NCBI RefSeq assembly: GCF_002482975.1
Contig: NZ_DLHA01000031.1
Location: 60,444-111,353 of the forward strand
Source of the DNA: Flavobacterium sp. UBA7680
GTDB lineage: Bacteria > Bacteroidota > Bacteroidia > Flavobacteriales > Flavobacteriaceae
DNA: 50,910 nucleotides
Direction of reading: 5' to 3'
The notes beneath the pieces were generated by a model that was given only the letters and a program-made list of their open reading frames with translations, was not told the origin of the DNA and ran no database searches. The number at the start of each line of letters is the position of its first letter. Within the stretch, counting starts at the first letter, position 1. This document shows, one piece after another, positions 41,439-49,160 of the stretch. The position numbers and the translations under genes were made by a program.

Positions 41439-42215
41439 ATGAAAGTACACATTATAGGGGGAGGAAACCTTGGAGTTTCTATTGCCTTGGGAATTGCAAA
41501 ATTTTCTAAAAACAATCAGGTTACCGTAACAAGAAGAAATATCGCCAGTATTCAATATTTAGCCGAATACGGAATTACGGTTTCTAGCGATAATAAACAT
41601 AATATTCAGGAAGCCGATGTGGTGATTTTAACCATAAAACCGTATCAGGTTGATACTGTTTTGGCCGAAATTCTTCCGGTAATTCAAAATAAAACAATTG
41701 CTTCTGCTGTAAGCGGATTGTCTTTGGATGTTCTTCAAACAAAAACAAATAACGCCTATCCGGTTGTGCGCATTATGCCAAATATTGCGGCACAGTTTGG
41801 GGAATCGGCAACCTGTATTTCTTTCCCTGAAAAAGATAGAGAAAAAGCACTGCCAATTGTTGACTTGTTTCAGGATTTAGGAACTGCTCCTGTAATCGAT
41901 GAAAAATTAATGGATGCAGCGACAGTTTTAGGCGCATGCGGAACTGCATATGCTTTAAGATATATTCGTGCTTCTATGCAGGCCGGAATCGAAATTGGAT
42001 TCGATTCAAACACTGCTTTAGCAATTGCCGCACAAACCGTAAAAGGAGCCGCAAAAATGCTTTTAGAAGAGAAAGTCCACCCAGAACAGTTAATTGACCG
42101 CGTAACAACACCACAAGGCTGTACAATCGTTGGTTTAAATGAAATGGAACACAACGGTTTCAGTTCATCTTTAATAAAAGGAATTAAGACTTCTTTGAAA
42201 CAAATCAAAGGTTAG
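41439..42215 (+). CDS. proC: Pyrroline-5-carboxylate reductase
   Basis: A 258-residue enzyme for the last step of proline synthesis, reducing pyrroline-5-carboxylate with NAD(P)H. The Rossmann motif VHIIGGGNLGVSIALGI opens it, the VILTIKPYQVDTVL region (about 65-80) follows, and the dimerisation half contains AACGTAYALRYIRASMQA-like residues (LGACGTAYALRYIRASMQAG) and VTTPQGCTIVGLNEME. Length is within the family range of 255-280. A small stem (ACAGCC/GGCTGT) lies upstream at 41386-41405. It is monocistronic as far as visible. Confidence 0.95.
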   Translation: MKVHIIGGGNLGVSIALGIAKFSKNNQVTVTRRNIASIQYLAEYGITVSSDNKHNIQEADVVILTIKPYQVDTVLAEILPVIQNKTIASAVSGLSLDVLQTKTNNAYPVVRIMPNIAAQFGESATCISFPEKDREKALPIVDLFQDLGTAPVIDEKLMDAATVLGACGTAYALRYIRASMQAGIEIGFDSNTALAIAAQTVKGAAKMLLEEKVHPEQLIDRVTTPQGCTIVGLNEMEHNGFSSSLIKGIKTSLKQIKG

Positions 42216-42309
42216 TTTTAAAGAAATTCCAATATTTTAAAATTCCAAATTCCAATTTTTGTTGGGGTTTGGAATTTTTTGTTTTAGATGAGATAAGTAT
42301 TAATACCGC

Positions 42310-42413
42310 TTTGTCATTTCGAGGAACGAGAAATCGCACTAGAAATTCGACAAAGATTAGCGATTCTCTTTGTAGATTCACGAGTGCGATTTCTCGTTCC
42401 TCGAAATGACAAA
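42310..42413. repeat. 31-bp inverted repeat (TCATTTCGA...GAAATCGCA family)
   Basis: Arms 42310-42340 and 42383-42413 are perfect reverse complements with a 42-base loop. It lies between the convergent proC and ABM-domain genes and ends 8 bases before the latter's stop, so it probably terminates both. It is nearly identical to the repeat at 22341. Confidence 0.93.
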
Positions 42414-42421
42414 CGTTACGT

Positions 42422-42721
42422 TTAAGCAAAAACCTCAAAATGCTCGACTTTCTCTTCAAATTCTAATAAAAAGTCATCATCTTCAGGATAATATTTTGCT
42501 TTTTCGAAATCGTCTCCGGCAAAATTTTTAATTATTTCGAGGTTTTCCCAATATGTAATTAGTGTAAAATGCGCCTCGTTGTTTTTAATATTTCTCAAAA
42601 AAGACAATTTTACAAAACCAGCTGTTTTTGAGTAATCAGGAATTGCAGTGTCATTTATGAATTGGGTATAAGCTTCATAATCTTCAACTTTTGTTTTTCC
42701 GTGCCATATTCGTGCTATCAT
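42422..42721 (-). CDS. Antibiotic-biosynthesis-monooxygenase (ABM) fold protein
   Basis: A 99-residue protein with the dimeric ferredoxin-like ABM fold: IARIWHGKTKVEDYEAYTQF at the start, DYSKTAGFVKLSFLRNI in the middle, AHFTLITYWENLEIIKNFAG and an acidic C-terminus. Relatives include heme-degrading and quinone monooxygenases, but here no cofactor residue can be assigned and the role is unknown. It follows the cytochrome c gene by 19 bases on the same strand, so they may be co-transcribed. Confidence 0.85.
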   Translation of the reverse strand: MIARIWHGKTKVEDYEAYTQFINDTAIPDYSKTAGFVKLSFLRNIKNNEAHFTLITYWENLEIIKNFAGDDFEKAKYYPEDDDFLLEFEEKVEHFEVFA

Positions 42722-42740
42722 AATGCTAAGTTTTAAAGAT

Positions 42741-43151
42741 TTAATAACGTATTCCTGAACAGTAATCTATTAGTAAAGGAAGATTTTCTTCATTTAAATA
42801 ATCTTTAAACTTCGTTCTGTGAAAATCGAGTCCTAATTTTTCAATTTTAGTGGTGTCAATTTTGTGATTTTTATCGATCATCCATTTTACAAAGACTAAT
42901 GAATCTAAGTTGCGAAGTGCTGGCCCAGTGCTTTTGGCGTCTAGTTTGTGGCAAGCGGCACAATTAGCGTTAAAGATTTCCTTTCCTCCATATTGGTTTT
43001 CTGTTAATTTAGGACTTTCTGTTCCACAAATGGGAACAGGAATTTGACAATTTGTTGGAGGTTCATATGTTTTTATTTCATAGAAGATTACTCCAACAAG
43101 CAGAATTATAAGAGTAATTGAAAACAAAAGGATATTACGTATTCTCTTCAT
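42741..43151 (-). CDS. Membrane-anchored c-type cytochrome
   Basis: A 136-residue class I cytochrome c. An N-terminal membrane anchor or signal (RIRNILLFSITLIILLVGVIF) is followed by a periplasmic domain with one heme-binding motif C64-x2-C67-H68 in NANCAACHKLDAKSTGPAL. A Met in KWMIDKN could be the sixth ligand. Two further cysteines (C35 and C42, TNCQIPVPIC) lie before the heme domain. It may carry electrons, partner unknown. It lies 24 bases after the lipoprotein gene. Confidence 0.9.
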   Translation of the reverse strand: MKRIRNILLFSITLIILLVGVIFYEIKTYEPPTNCQIPVPICGTESPKLTENQYGGKEIFNANCAACHKLDAKSTGPALRNLDSLVFVKWMIDKNHKIDTTKIEKLGLDFHRTKFKDYLNEENLPLLIDYCSGIRY

Positions 43152-43175
43152 TTGCGAAGTTTGGAATTTGGAATT

Positions 43176-43718
43176 TTACTTTTGAGATTTAATCAATCGA
43201 ATATATTTCCTCCCACATTCTGAAAGCTTAGTATAGGAATTCATCGAGTTGCCGTAATTTTGAATTGTCAGTGTGTCTTTTACATAAGAAGCTTCGATTC
43301 CAACTGGGATTTCTAATTCTTTTGAAGATGTTTCAGAATCCGAGATAGAATCATTTTCTTCTTCATGACTTATATCGCCTTCATATTCATCCCATTTTAT
43401 ACCTTCCAAAACCAAATATTTTTCACCAGTTTCTTCTGTAGTGAAATTTGCAATTCCTCGTAGTTGTCGTGTTTTTGTTTTGAGGAAATAAGAATAGACA
43501 TCTTTTGTTTTGCTTATTTCTAATGAAATTTTGCAATCGCCAGAATCATTTTCTTCAAGTTGAGTTTGATAAATTCCTTCGATTGAACTTTCATTTTTGT
43601 TTGTTTGAAGAGCAATTGTGTCTTTAGGAATATTTGCTTCTGTAGCCGCTGCAGGCTTTTTATCGCTACAAGACGATAATAAAATAAGGGTTACAAACAA
43701 ACAATAATACTTTTTCAT
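43176..43718 (-). CDS. Lipoprotein of unknown function
   Basis: A 180-residue lipoprotein. The signal peptide KKYYCLFVTLILLSSC has a lipobox LSSC, and the mature part begins SDKKPAAATEAN. Residues about 100-145 are very acidic and Ser-rich (HEEENDSISDSETSSKELE). The rest looks beta-rich (GDCKISLEISKTKDVYSYFL, LRGIANFTTEETGEKYLVLE). No known domain. It shares the strand with the cytochrome and is 63 bases after nhaA's stop. Confidence 0.82.
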   Translation of the reverse strand: MKKYYCLFVTLILLSSCSDKKPAAATEANIPKDTIALQTNKNESSIEGIYQTQLEENDSGDCKISLEISKTKDVYSYFLKTKTRQLRGIANFTTEETGEKYLVLEGIKWDEYEGDISHEEENDSISDSETSSKELEIPVGIEASYVKDTLTIQNYGNSMNSYTKLSECGRKYIRLIKSQK

Positions 43719-43781
43719 TTCTTAATTGAGATTATTAAAATTAAATCAGTTTATATCTGTGAAAATCCGTGTGCCAAAAAA

Positions 43782-44927
43782 CTAAACGCTTTTATCTTTG
43801 GAAAGAACAAACTTTAAATAAGCAAATCCCAAAACGCCAGAAAGCACAGAAGCTATAATAATGGATATTTTAGAATAGAGAATTGTTTCGGGATCTTTAA
43901 AAGCCAGAAGTGTAATGAAAATAGACATCGTGAAACCAATTCCGCCCAACATTCCGGCGCCTAAAATATGCGCCCATTTTAAGTTTTTCGGCAAAGCACA
44001 TAAACCGGCACTTACGCCAATGGAAGAAAAAAGAGCAATTCCTAATGGTTTTCCAATTACGAGACCAAGAATAATCCCAAATGTGTTAGGGTGGTTTAAT
44101 CCGGCATGCCAATCAGAATTTATGGCAATGCAAGTATTAGCAATTGCAAACAAAGGCAGGATAAAAAATGCGGCTGGTTTATGTAAAAAATGCTGTAATT
44201 TATGAGAAGATGATTTTTCACTGCCGTCTCCAAACGGAATCACAAAGGCCAAAATAACACCCGTAATTGTGGCATGAACTCCAGAGTTTAGCATAAAATA
44301 CCACATTATAACACCTCCAATTAAATACGGAATTAGATTGTAGACTTTCATTCGGTTTAAAACAAACAATAAAACCCAGATTCCTAATGCAATGCCTAAA
44401 TTTAAAAACGCAATTGATTTAGTGTAAAAAATAGCAATTACAATTATGGCACCCAAATCGTCTATAACGGCAAGTGCAGTTAAAAAGACTTTTAAAGATG
44501 CAGGAACTTTGTTGCCTAAAAGAGATAAGATTCCAATTGCAAAAGCAATATCTGTTGCCATAGGAATTCCGGCGCCGTTTTGCGTTGCCGTTTTAAAATT
44601 TAAAGCCAAAAATATGGCCGCCGGAACCAGCATTCCGCCAAAAGCTGCCATAATAGGTAATGATGCATTTTTTATATTGGATAATTCACCATGATAAATT
44701 TCGCGTTCTAATTCTAAACCAATTAATAAAAAGAAAATGGTCATTAATCCGTCGTTAATCCAATGTGTGATCGAATGTCCGCCCAGATCTTTTTCCCAAA
44801 AAGATATATATTCCGTCGCATAAGATGAATTTGCGGCATACAAAGAAATAATCGTGACAAATAATAGAAGCAATCCTCCCGATTTTTCGTTTTCAAAAAA
44901 GGCTTTAAAAGTTTTTGTTAATTTCAT
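43782..44927 (-). CDS. nhaA: Na+/H+ antiporter NhaA
   Basis: A 381-residue inner-membrane electrogenic antiporter (two H+ in for one Na+ out). Key residues are present: D126 in the IPMATDIAFAIG loop, and the D156/D157 pair in TALAVIDDLGAI, equal to D163/D164 in E. coli NhaA. About 12 membrane helices are visible. Activity should be pH-regulated and important for sodium and pH balance. The racemase gene lies 14 bases upstream on the same strand, so the two form an operon. Confidence 0.97.
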   Translation of the reverse strand: MKLTKTFKAFFENEKSGGLLLLFVTIISLYAANSSYATEYISFWEKDLGGHSITHWINDGLMTIFFLLIGLELEREIYHGELSNIKNASLPIMAAFGGMLVPAAIFLALNFKTATQNGAGIPMATDIAFAIGILSLLGNKVPASLKVFLTALAVIDDLGAIIVIAIFYTKSIAFLNLGIALGIWVLLFVLNRMKVYNLIPYLIGGVIMWYFMLNSGVHATITGVILAFVIPFGDGSEKSSSHKLQHFLHKPAAFFILPLFAIANTCIAINSDWHAGLNHPNTFGIILGLVIGKPLGIALFSSIGVSAGLCALPKNLKWAHILGAGMLGGIGFTMSIFITLLAFKDPETILYSKISIIIASVLSGVLGFAYLKFVLSKDKSV

Positions 44928-44941
44928 TTTGACTTTGATAT

Positions 44942-45634
44942 TTATTCCAGCGAAAATTCAATTGCTTTTTTAGCATGAATTTCTGCCGTCTTAAACAATT
45001 TTGCTTCGGTATATTCATTCGTAACTAATAATTCAATTTCTGTACAGCCTAAAATAATTCCCTCGGCTCCTTTATCAATTAAATCAGATATAATTTCTAA
45101 AAAGATATTTCGCGAATCATTGCTGATTATTCCTTTTACTAATTCGTTATATATAATTTGATGAATATCAGATCTTTGTTTTTCATTAGGAATTATGGTT
45201 TGTATATAATGCTTGTTAAGCAAACGGTCTTTAAAAAAACCTTGTTCCATCGTAAACGATGTTCCCAGTAAACCTATTTTTTTAATATTGTGCTTTACAA
45301 TTTCTTCAGCAGCTGTATCAACAATATGAAGCAATGGGATTGAAACATTTTTTTCTATTTCATCAGATAATTTATGCATTGTGTTGGTACATAGAACAAT
45401 AAAATCTGCTCCGCTTTTTTCGAGTTTTTGAGCAGTTTCAATCATTAATTCTCCAAGTTCACCCCATTTTTCTTCTTTTTGCAAAATTGCAATTTCATTA
45501 AAATCAACAGAATATAATAAGGATTTAGCAGAATGGACGCCGCCTAGTTTTTCCTGAATGCCACGGTTTATTATTTGATAATATAAGGCAGAACTTTCCC
45601 AAGACATTCCGCCAATCAAGCCAATTGTTTTCAT
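44942..45634 (-). CDS. Aspartate/glutamate racemase family protein
   Basis: A 230-residue cofactor-independent racemase. The two catalytic cysteines are visible: C82 in VLCTNTMHKL and C197 in IILGCTEIEL. MKTIGLIGGMSWESSALYYQ is the typical YgeA-like N-terminus. It likely interconverts an L- and a D-amino acid, and D-Asp is only one possibility. It heads a two-gene operon with nhaA. The 2-hydroxyacid dehydrogenase gene is divergent, with 105 bases between them. Confidence 0.92.
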   Translation of the reverse strand: MKTIGLIGGMSWESSALYYQIINRGIQEKLGGVHSAKSLLYSVDFNEIAILQKEEKWGELGELMIETAQKLEKSGADFIVLCTNTMHKLSDEIEKNVSIPLLHIVDTAAEEIVKHNIKKIGLLGTSFTMEQGFFKDRLLNKHYIQTIIPNEKQRSDIHQIIYNELVKGIISNDSRNIFLEIISDLIDKGAEGIILGCTEIELLVTNEYTEAKLFKTAEIHAKKAIEFSLE

Positions 45635-45739
45635 AAAACCCTTTTATGCGAATTTACGCATTTCTTGCTGAATTGATTTTGTTAAAATAATAAACGGCTA
45701 TTTTTTTGTTACTTTGTTTTTCTAATTAAAGTTTAACTT

Positions 45740-46687
45740 ATGAGTATAAAAATCCTTCATATAGACAGCAATCACCCTATTCTTTGGCAGCAACTGGAAG
45801 AAGCTGGTTTCGAAAATCACGCCGATTTTAAATCTTCTAAAGAAGAAATTGAAGCTAAAATTCAGGATTATAATGGAATCGTAATTCGCAGTCGATTTAA
45901 AATTGATAAAACATTTTTAGACAAAGCGACCAATTTGCAGTTTATTGCCCGAGTTGGAGCAGGTTTAGAAAGTATTGACTGCGATTACGCTTTATCTAAA
46001 GATATTGAACTAATTGCCGCTCCTGAAGGAAATCGTAATGCTGTTGCAGAACATACTTTAGGAATGATTCTTTCTCTTTTTAATAAATTGAATATCGCCG
46101 ATTATGAAATTCGTTCGGGACAATGGAATAGAGAAAGCAACCGCGGTCACGAACTTGATGGAAAAACGGTAGGGATTATTGGTTATGGAAATATGGGTAA
46201 AGCATTTGCAAAAAAGCTGAGAGGGTTTGATGTGGAGGTTTTATGTTATGATATTCAGGATAATGTGGGAGATGAAAATGCCAGACAAGTTTCATTAAAG
46301 GAACTTCATGAAAAGACAGATGTACTGAGTCTGCATATTCCGTGGACTCCAGAAACGGATAGAATGGTAGATGCTGCATTTATTAACGAATTCAAAAAAC
46401 CAATATGGATCGTCAATACTTCCAGAGGTAAAAATATTGTTACTGCCGATTTGGTAGAGACAATGAAAACAGGGAAAGTACTTGGTGCAGGTCTGGATGT
46501 TTTAGAATATGAAAAGCTGTCTTTTGAAACTCTTTTTCAGGATAAAAATACGCCCGAAGCTTTTCAATATTTATTAGATGGACGAAAAGTAATTTTAACG
46601 CCTCACATTGCCGGATGGACTTTTGAAAGTCATGAACGTTTAGCTCAGGTTATTGTGGATAAAATAAAAAAAGTGTATTCAAAGTAA
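45740..46687 (+). CDS. D-isomer specific 2-hydroxyacid dehydrogenase (SerA-like)
   Basis: A 315-residue NAD-dependent oxidoreductase. The nucleotide motif is VGIIGYGNMGKAFAKKL (144-160) and D171 after VEVLCY indicates NAD rather than NADP preference. Catalytic residues are R229 (VNTSRG), E258 (LDVLEYE) and H289 (LTPHIAGW). The length is typical of the short form without ACT or other C-terminal domain. It could be phosphoglycerate dehydrogenase (serA) or another family member. No serine-pathway partner is next to it, so the substrate is left open. Confidence 0.92.
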   Translation: MSIKILHIDSNHPILWQQLEEAGFENHADFKSSKEEIEAKIQDYNGIVIRSRFKIDKTFLDKATNLQFIARVGAGLESIDCDYALSKDIELIAAPEGNRNAVAEHTLGMILSLFNKLNIADYEIRSGQWNRESNRGHELDGKTVGIIGYGNMGKAFAKKLRGFDVEVLCYDIQDNVGDENARQVSLKELHEKTDVLSLHIPWTPETDRMVDAAFINEFKKPIWIVNTSRGKNIVTADLVETMKTGKVLGAGLDVLEYEKLSFETLFQDKNTPEAFQYLLDGRKVILTPHIAGWTFESHERLAQVIVDKIKKVYSK

Positions 46688-46794
46688 ATTATTGAAATCA
46701 GAATTTAATGACTTCTTGATTTAAAGAAAATCAATTTAGATTTTAATAACAAGGCATTTCTGTAAAAGTAATATACATAATTAGTTTTTAAAAT

Positions 46795-46802
46795 TATTTT
46801 TG
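46795..46802 (+). promoter_or_regulatory. Candidate -7 element upstream of the first DUF805 gene
   Basis: The sequence TATTTTTG matches TAnnTTTG. It is 95 bases before ATG 46898, which would give a leader of about 90 bases containing the conserved motif at 46843-46873. No -33 box was found. Confidence 0.45.
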
Positions 46803-46842
46803 TTTAATATTGTTTCCAATTTTTTTAACAAAATTTTAGAAA

Positions 46843-46873
46843 AGGAGAAACTGAAAATCCTAAAAAGAGTAGG
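46843..46873 (+). ncRNA. Candidate structured 5' leader of DUF805 gene 1
   Basis: GGAGAAACTGAAAATCCT (46844-46861) and AGAGTAGG (46866-46873) recur almost unchanged before DUF805 gene 3 (16 of 18 matches in the first block). AGGA (46843-46846) can pair with TCCT (46858-46861), while the same CCTA can pair with TAGG (46870-46873), giving two exclusive hairpins. I recall a published DUF805 RNA motif in Bacteroidota upstream of this family; whether this is the same element needs a covariance-model scan. Confidence 0.55.
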
Positions 46874-46897
46874 TATTAACAAACTAATTTATTAATT

Positions 46898-47269
46898 ATG
46901 ATTGAATGGTACAAAAAAGTGGTTTTTGAAAACTATGCAAATTTTAATGGAAGAGCAAGAAGAAAAGAATATTGGATGTTTTTCTTGGCAAATTTTATTG
47001 TAAGTTTTGGTTTAGGTTTTATTATGGGATTACTTGCGCCTAGTTTAGCATTGATTGCAAATGTTTATAGTTTGGCAGTTCTAGTTCCTTCGATTGCAGT
47101 TGGTGTTAGAAGATTGCATGATACAGGTAAAAGCGGATGGTTTTTACTTATTCCAATTTACAACATTATCTTACTTGCTACTGAAGGAGATAAAGGAGTA
47201 AATGAATATGGACCAGATCCTAAAAATGAATTTGACGAAGTCAATGAAATTGGAAAAGCAGAACTTTAA
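46898..47269 (+). CDS. DUF805 membrane protein, copy 1
   Basis: A 123-residue inner-membrane protein. It opens with a soluble amphipathic helix (IEWYKKVVFENYANFNGRA), has about four hydrophobic segments, and ends with the family's LHDTGKSGWFLLIPIYN and DQYGPDPK-type motif (NEYGPDPKNE). DUF805 proteins have no established role. It is the first of five tiny membrane genes in a row, and its leader shares a conserved block with copy 3. The ATG is 210 bases after the dehydrogenase stop. Confidence 0.9.
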   Translation: MIEWYKKVVFENYANFNGRARRKEYWMFFLANFIVSFGLGFIMGLLAPSLALIANVYSLAVLVPSIAVGVRRLHDTGKSGWFLLIPIYNIILLATEGDKGVNEYGPDPKNEFDEVNEIGKAEL

Positions 47270-47290
47270 TTAAAATTAAACTATATTAAA

Positions 47291-47569
47291 ATGGAGACTA
47301 CAAAACCAGAATCTTGGAATACACCATCTGAACCAAAACCAGAAAATAAAAAAGTTGTTGCCGGAATCCTTGGAATCTTATTAGGAGGATTTGGAATTCA
47401 CAAATTCATCTTAGGATATACACAAGAGGGAATCATTCAATTAGTAATTACTCTTGTTACTTGCGGAGTTGGAAGTATAATTGGTTTCGTTGAAGGAATC
47501 ATTTACCTGACAAAATCAGACGAAGAATTTTACCAAACTTACCAAGTAGGTAAGAAAGGCTGGTTCTAA
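47291..47569 (+). CDS. TM2 domain membrane protein, copy 1
   Basis: A 92-residue protein. A Pro/Lys-rich N-terminus (ESWNTPSEPKPENKK) is followed by a TM2 domain of two membrane helices: VVAGILGILLGGFGIHKFIL and EGIIQLVITLVTCGVGSIIGFVEGII, with the typical YLTKSDEEFYQTYQVGKKGW end. TM2 proteins are widespread and of unclear role. It follows DUF805 copy 1 by 21 bases, so the two are one transcript, ended by the terminator at 47581. Confidence 0.92.
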   Translation: METTKPESWNTPSEPKPENKKVVAGILGILLGGFGIHKFILGYTQEGIIQLVITLVTCGVGSIIGFVEGIIYLTKSDEEFYQTYQVGKKGWF

Positions 47570-47580
47570 AACATATTGAA

Positions 47581-47614
47581 TCCCATTTGTGTAATAGCAA
47601 ATGGGATTTTTTTT
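47581..47614 (+). terminator. Rho-independent terminator after the first TM2 gene
   Basis: TCCCATTTG at 47581-47589 pairs with CAAATGGGA at 47598-47606 around an 8-base loop, followed by an 8-base T-run. It ends the DUF805-TM2 unit. The same loop sequence recurs in the terminators at 48551 and, partly, at 49161. Confidence 0.9.
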
Positions 47615-47659
47615 GCCCAATTATTTTTTAATTTAAATACTAATTTTAAGAGTAAAACT

Positions 47660-47923
47660 ATGGAAAACACACAATCAGAATTTGGAGGTCCAAAACCAGA
47701 AAACAAAAAAGTTGTTGCTGGAATTTTAGCCATTTTAATTGGAGTATTTGGAATTCATAAATTCTATTTAGGATATACAAAAGAAGGAATTATTCAACTT
47801 ATTTTAGGTCTTTTATGCGGAGTTGGAGGTATAATTGGCTTAATTGAAGGAATTATCTACCTGACAAAATCAGATGAAGATTTTTATCAAACTTATCAAG
47901 TTGGCAGAAAAGGCTGGTTTTAA
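47660..47923 (+). CDS. TM2 domain membrane protein, copy 2
   Basis: An 87-residue paralogue of the preceding TM2 gene: both share PENKKVVAGIL, FGIHKF, LGYT(Q/K)EGIIQL and YQTYQVG(K/R)KGWF. This points to a tandem duplication. ATG 47660 was chosen because the longer in-frame form would begin before the terminator at 47581-47614 and add 28 residues unlike the family. It follows that terminator by 46 bases, so it must have its own promoter, which is not clearly visible. Confidence 0.9.
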   Translation: MENTQSEFGGPKPENKKVVAGILAILIGVFGIHKFYLGYTKEGIIQLILGLLCGVGGIIGLIEGIIYLTKSDEDFYQTYQVGRKGWF

Positions 47924-48041
47924 ATCCGAATATTTTCTTACTTTATTGATTTACAAATAACAAAGAACTATTTTAAACTTTTTTATTTAAAGATGCCTTT
48001 TTCTATCATGTTTTAGAATAAATTGTTTTATTTTTAAACCT

Positions 48042-48049
48042 TAATTTTG
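48042..48049 (+). promoter_or_regulatory. Candidate -7 element upstream of DUF805 gene 2
   Basis: The sequence TAATTTTG matches TAnnTTTG, with a TTG at 48023-48025 (16-base spacer). It is 63 bases before ATG 48113. The leader that follows contains AACGGAAACCTTAGTAATAAC, a weak relative of the leader block of copies 1 and 3. Confidence 0.5.
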
Positions 48050-48112
48050 TGTTAAAATTACCTACACATATTAACGGAAACCTTAGTAATAACAAATTAA
48101 TAACTAGAATAA

Positions 48113-48517
48113 ATGATTGAATGGTACAAAAAAGTAGTTTTTGAAAACTATGCAAATTTTAAAGGTAGAGCAATGAGAAGTGAATATTGGTACTATACTT
48201 TAGCGTCAATAATTATTGCAATATTATTGTTCACTATTGATACTTTTGCAGGCTTAACTTATGGAGCTGGACAGGCAGGAGTATTACGTTCACTATATAG
48301 TTTGCTTGTTCTTATACCTGGATTTGCAGTTTTAGTTCGACGATTACATGATGTAGGTAAAAGCGGTTGGTTTTTTTTAATTGTTTTTATCCCATTAGCA
48401 GGTGTAATTTGGTTATTAATAGTATTGTGCACCGAAGGAGAGGATAGAACTAACAAGTATGGTCCAGATCCAAAGGATATATTTTTTAATGAATTAGATG
48501 AAATTGGAAAAGAATAA
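48113..48517 (+). CDS. DUF805 membrane protein, copy 2
   Basis: A 134-residue DUF805 protein. The N-terminus IEWYKKVVFENYANFKGRAM is almost identical to copy 1 for 16 residues, but the membrane part differs (YTLASIIIAILLFTIDTFAG). The family ending LHDVGKSGWFFLIVFIPLAG and NKYGPDPKD is kept. Being longer than copies 1 and 3 by 11-12 residues, it has a longer loop after the third helix. It stands alone with its own leader and terminator. Confidence 0.9.
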   Translation: MIEWYKKVVFENYANFKGRAMRSEYWYYTLASIIIAILLFTIDTFAGLTYGAGQAGVLRSLYSLLVLIPGFAVLVRRLHDVGKSGWFFLIVFIPLAGVIWLLIVLCTEGEDRTNKYGPDPKDIFFNELDEIGKE

Positions 48518-48550
48518 CCCTAGTTCTAAATAAAAATTGTAAATAAAGAA

Positions 48551-48581
48551 TTCCATTTGTAATAGCAAATGGGATTTTTTT
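48551..48581 (+). terminator. Rho-independent terminator after DUF805 copy 2
   Basis: TTCCATTTG (48551-48559) pairs with CAAATGGGA (48566-48574), including one G-T pair, around the loop TAATAG, followed by a 7-base T-run. It is nearly the same as the terminator at 47581, supporting duplication of whole gene units. Confidence 0.85.
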
Positions 48582-48698
48582 ATTTCTATAATTGAACACA
48601 GTTTTTATATTAAATATTGGTTGATAAAATGTCTTTTTCTGATATTATAAAAACTTTTAATTCTTTAAATCTATTTAAAAAAATGTACTTTGTGTGTG

Positions 48699-48747
48699 TT
48701 AAAGGAAACGGAGTAACTGAAAAGCCTTAAGAGTAGGGGGGACTTAA
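48699..48747 (+). ncRNA. Candidate structured 5' leader of DUF805 gene 3
   Basis: GGAGTAACTGAAAAGCCT (48710-48727) and AGAGTAGG (48730-48737) match the leader of copy 1. TTAAAGG (48699-48705) can pair with CCTTAA (48725-48730), while the overlapping TTAAG (48727-48731) can pair with CTTAA (48743-48747). The two folds are mutually exclusive, as in a switch. The start codon is only about 12 bases downstream. This is pattern reading only, with no energy calculation. Confidence 0.5.
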
Positions 48748-48758
48748 ATAAATTTATT

Positions 48759-49127
48759 ATGATTGAAATGTTTAAAAAAGTAGTTTTTGAAAACTATGCA
48801 AATTTTAACGGAAGAGCAAGAAGAAAGGAATACTGGATGTTTGTTTTAGCATATTATATAATAATATTTGCATTGATTTTTATATCATCTTTATTGCCAG
48901 AAACGGTTGGAGGGTTATTAGTTGTTGTTTTTTTAATTGCAATTATAATTCCTACTATTGCGGTAACAGTTAGAAGAATGCATGACGTTGGTAAAAGTGG
49001 CTGGTATAGTCTTATTCCATATTATAATTTATACTTATGCTGTGTTGCGGGTGAAAAAGGACCAAATCAATATGGTGCTGATCCTAAAAACCTATTAGAA
49101 GAAATAAATGAAATTGGAAAAGAATAA
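48759..49127 (+). CDS. DUF805 membrane protein, copy 3
   Basis: A 122-residue DUF805 protein. It opens IEMFKKVVFENYANFNGRARRKEYWMF, differing from copy 1 by few residues, then has three to four hydrophobic segments and the family ending MHDVGKSGWYSLIPYYN and NQYGADPKN (the usual P of GPDP is A). It closely resembles copy 1 overall. It has its own conserved leader and is ended by the bidirectional terminator at 49161. Confidence 0.9.
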   Translation: MIEMFKKVVFENYANFNGRARRKEYWMFVLAYYIIIFALIFISSLLPETVGGLLVVVFLIAIIIPTIAVTVRRMHDVGKSGWYSLIPYYNLYLCCVAGEKGPNQYGADPKNLLEEINEIGKE

Positions 49128-49160
49128 ATCTCAAGCTAGTTTTAAATAAAAATTGTAAAT

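Noticed and set aside
46843..46873. Cobalamin or c-di-GMP riboswitch
   Set aside because: Some words (CTGAAAATCC) recall a cobalamin riboswitch, but the conserved core and length of either class are missing and the downstream genes do not fit.
47576..47659. Longer N-terminus for the second TM2 gene
   Set aside because: It would begin before a strong terminator and add residues not seen in the paralogue.
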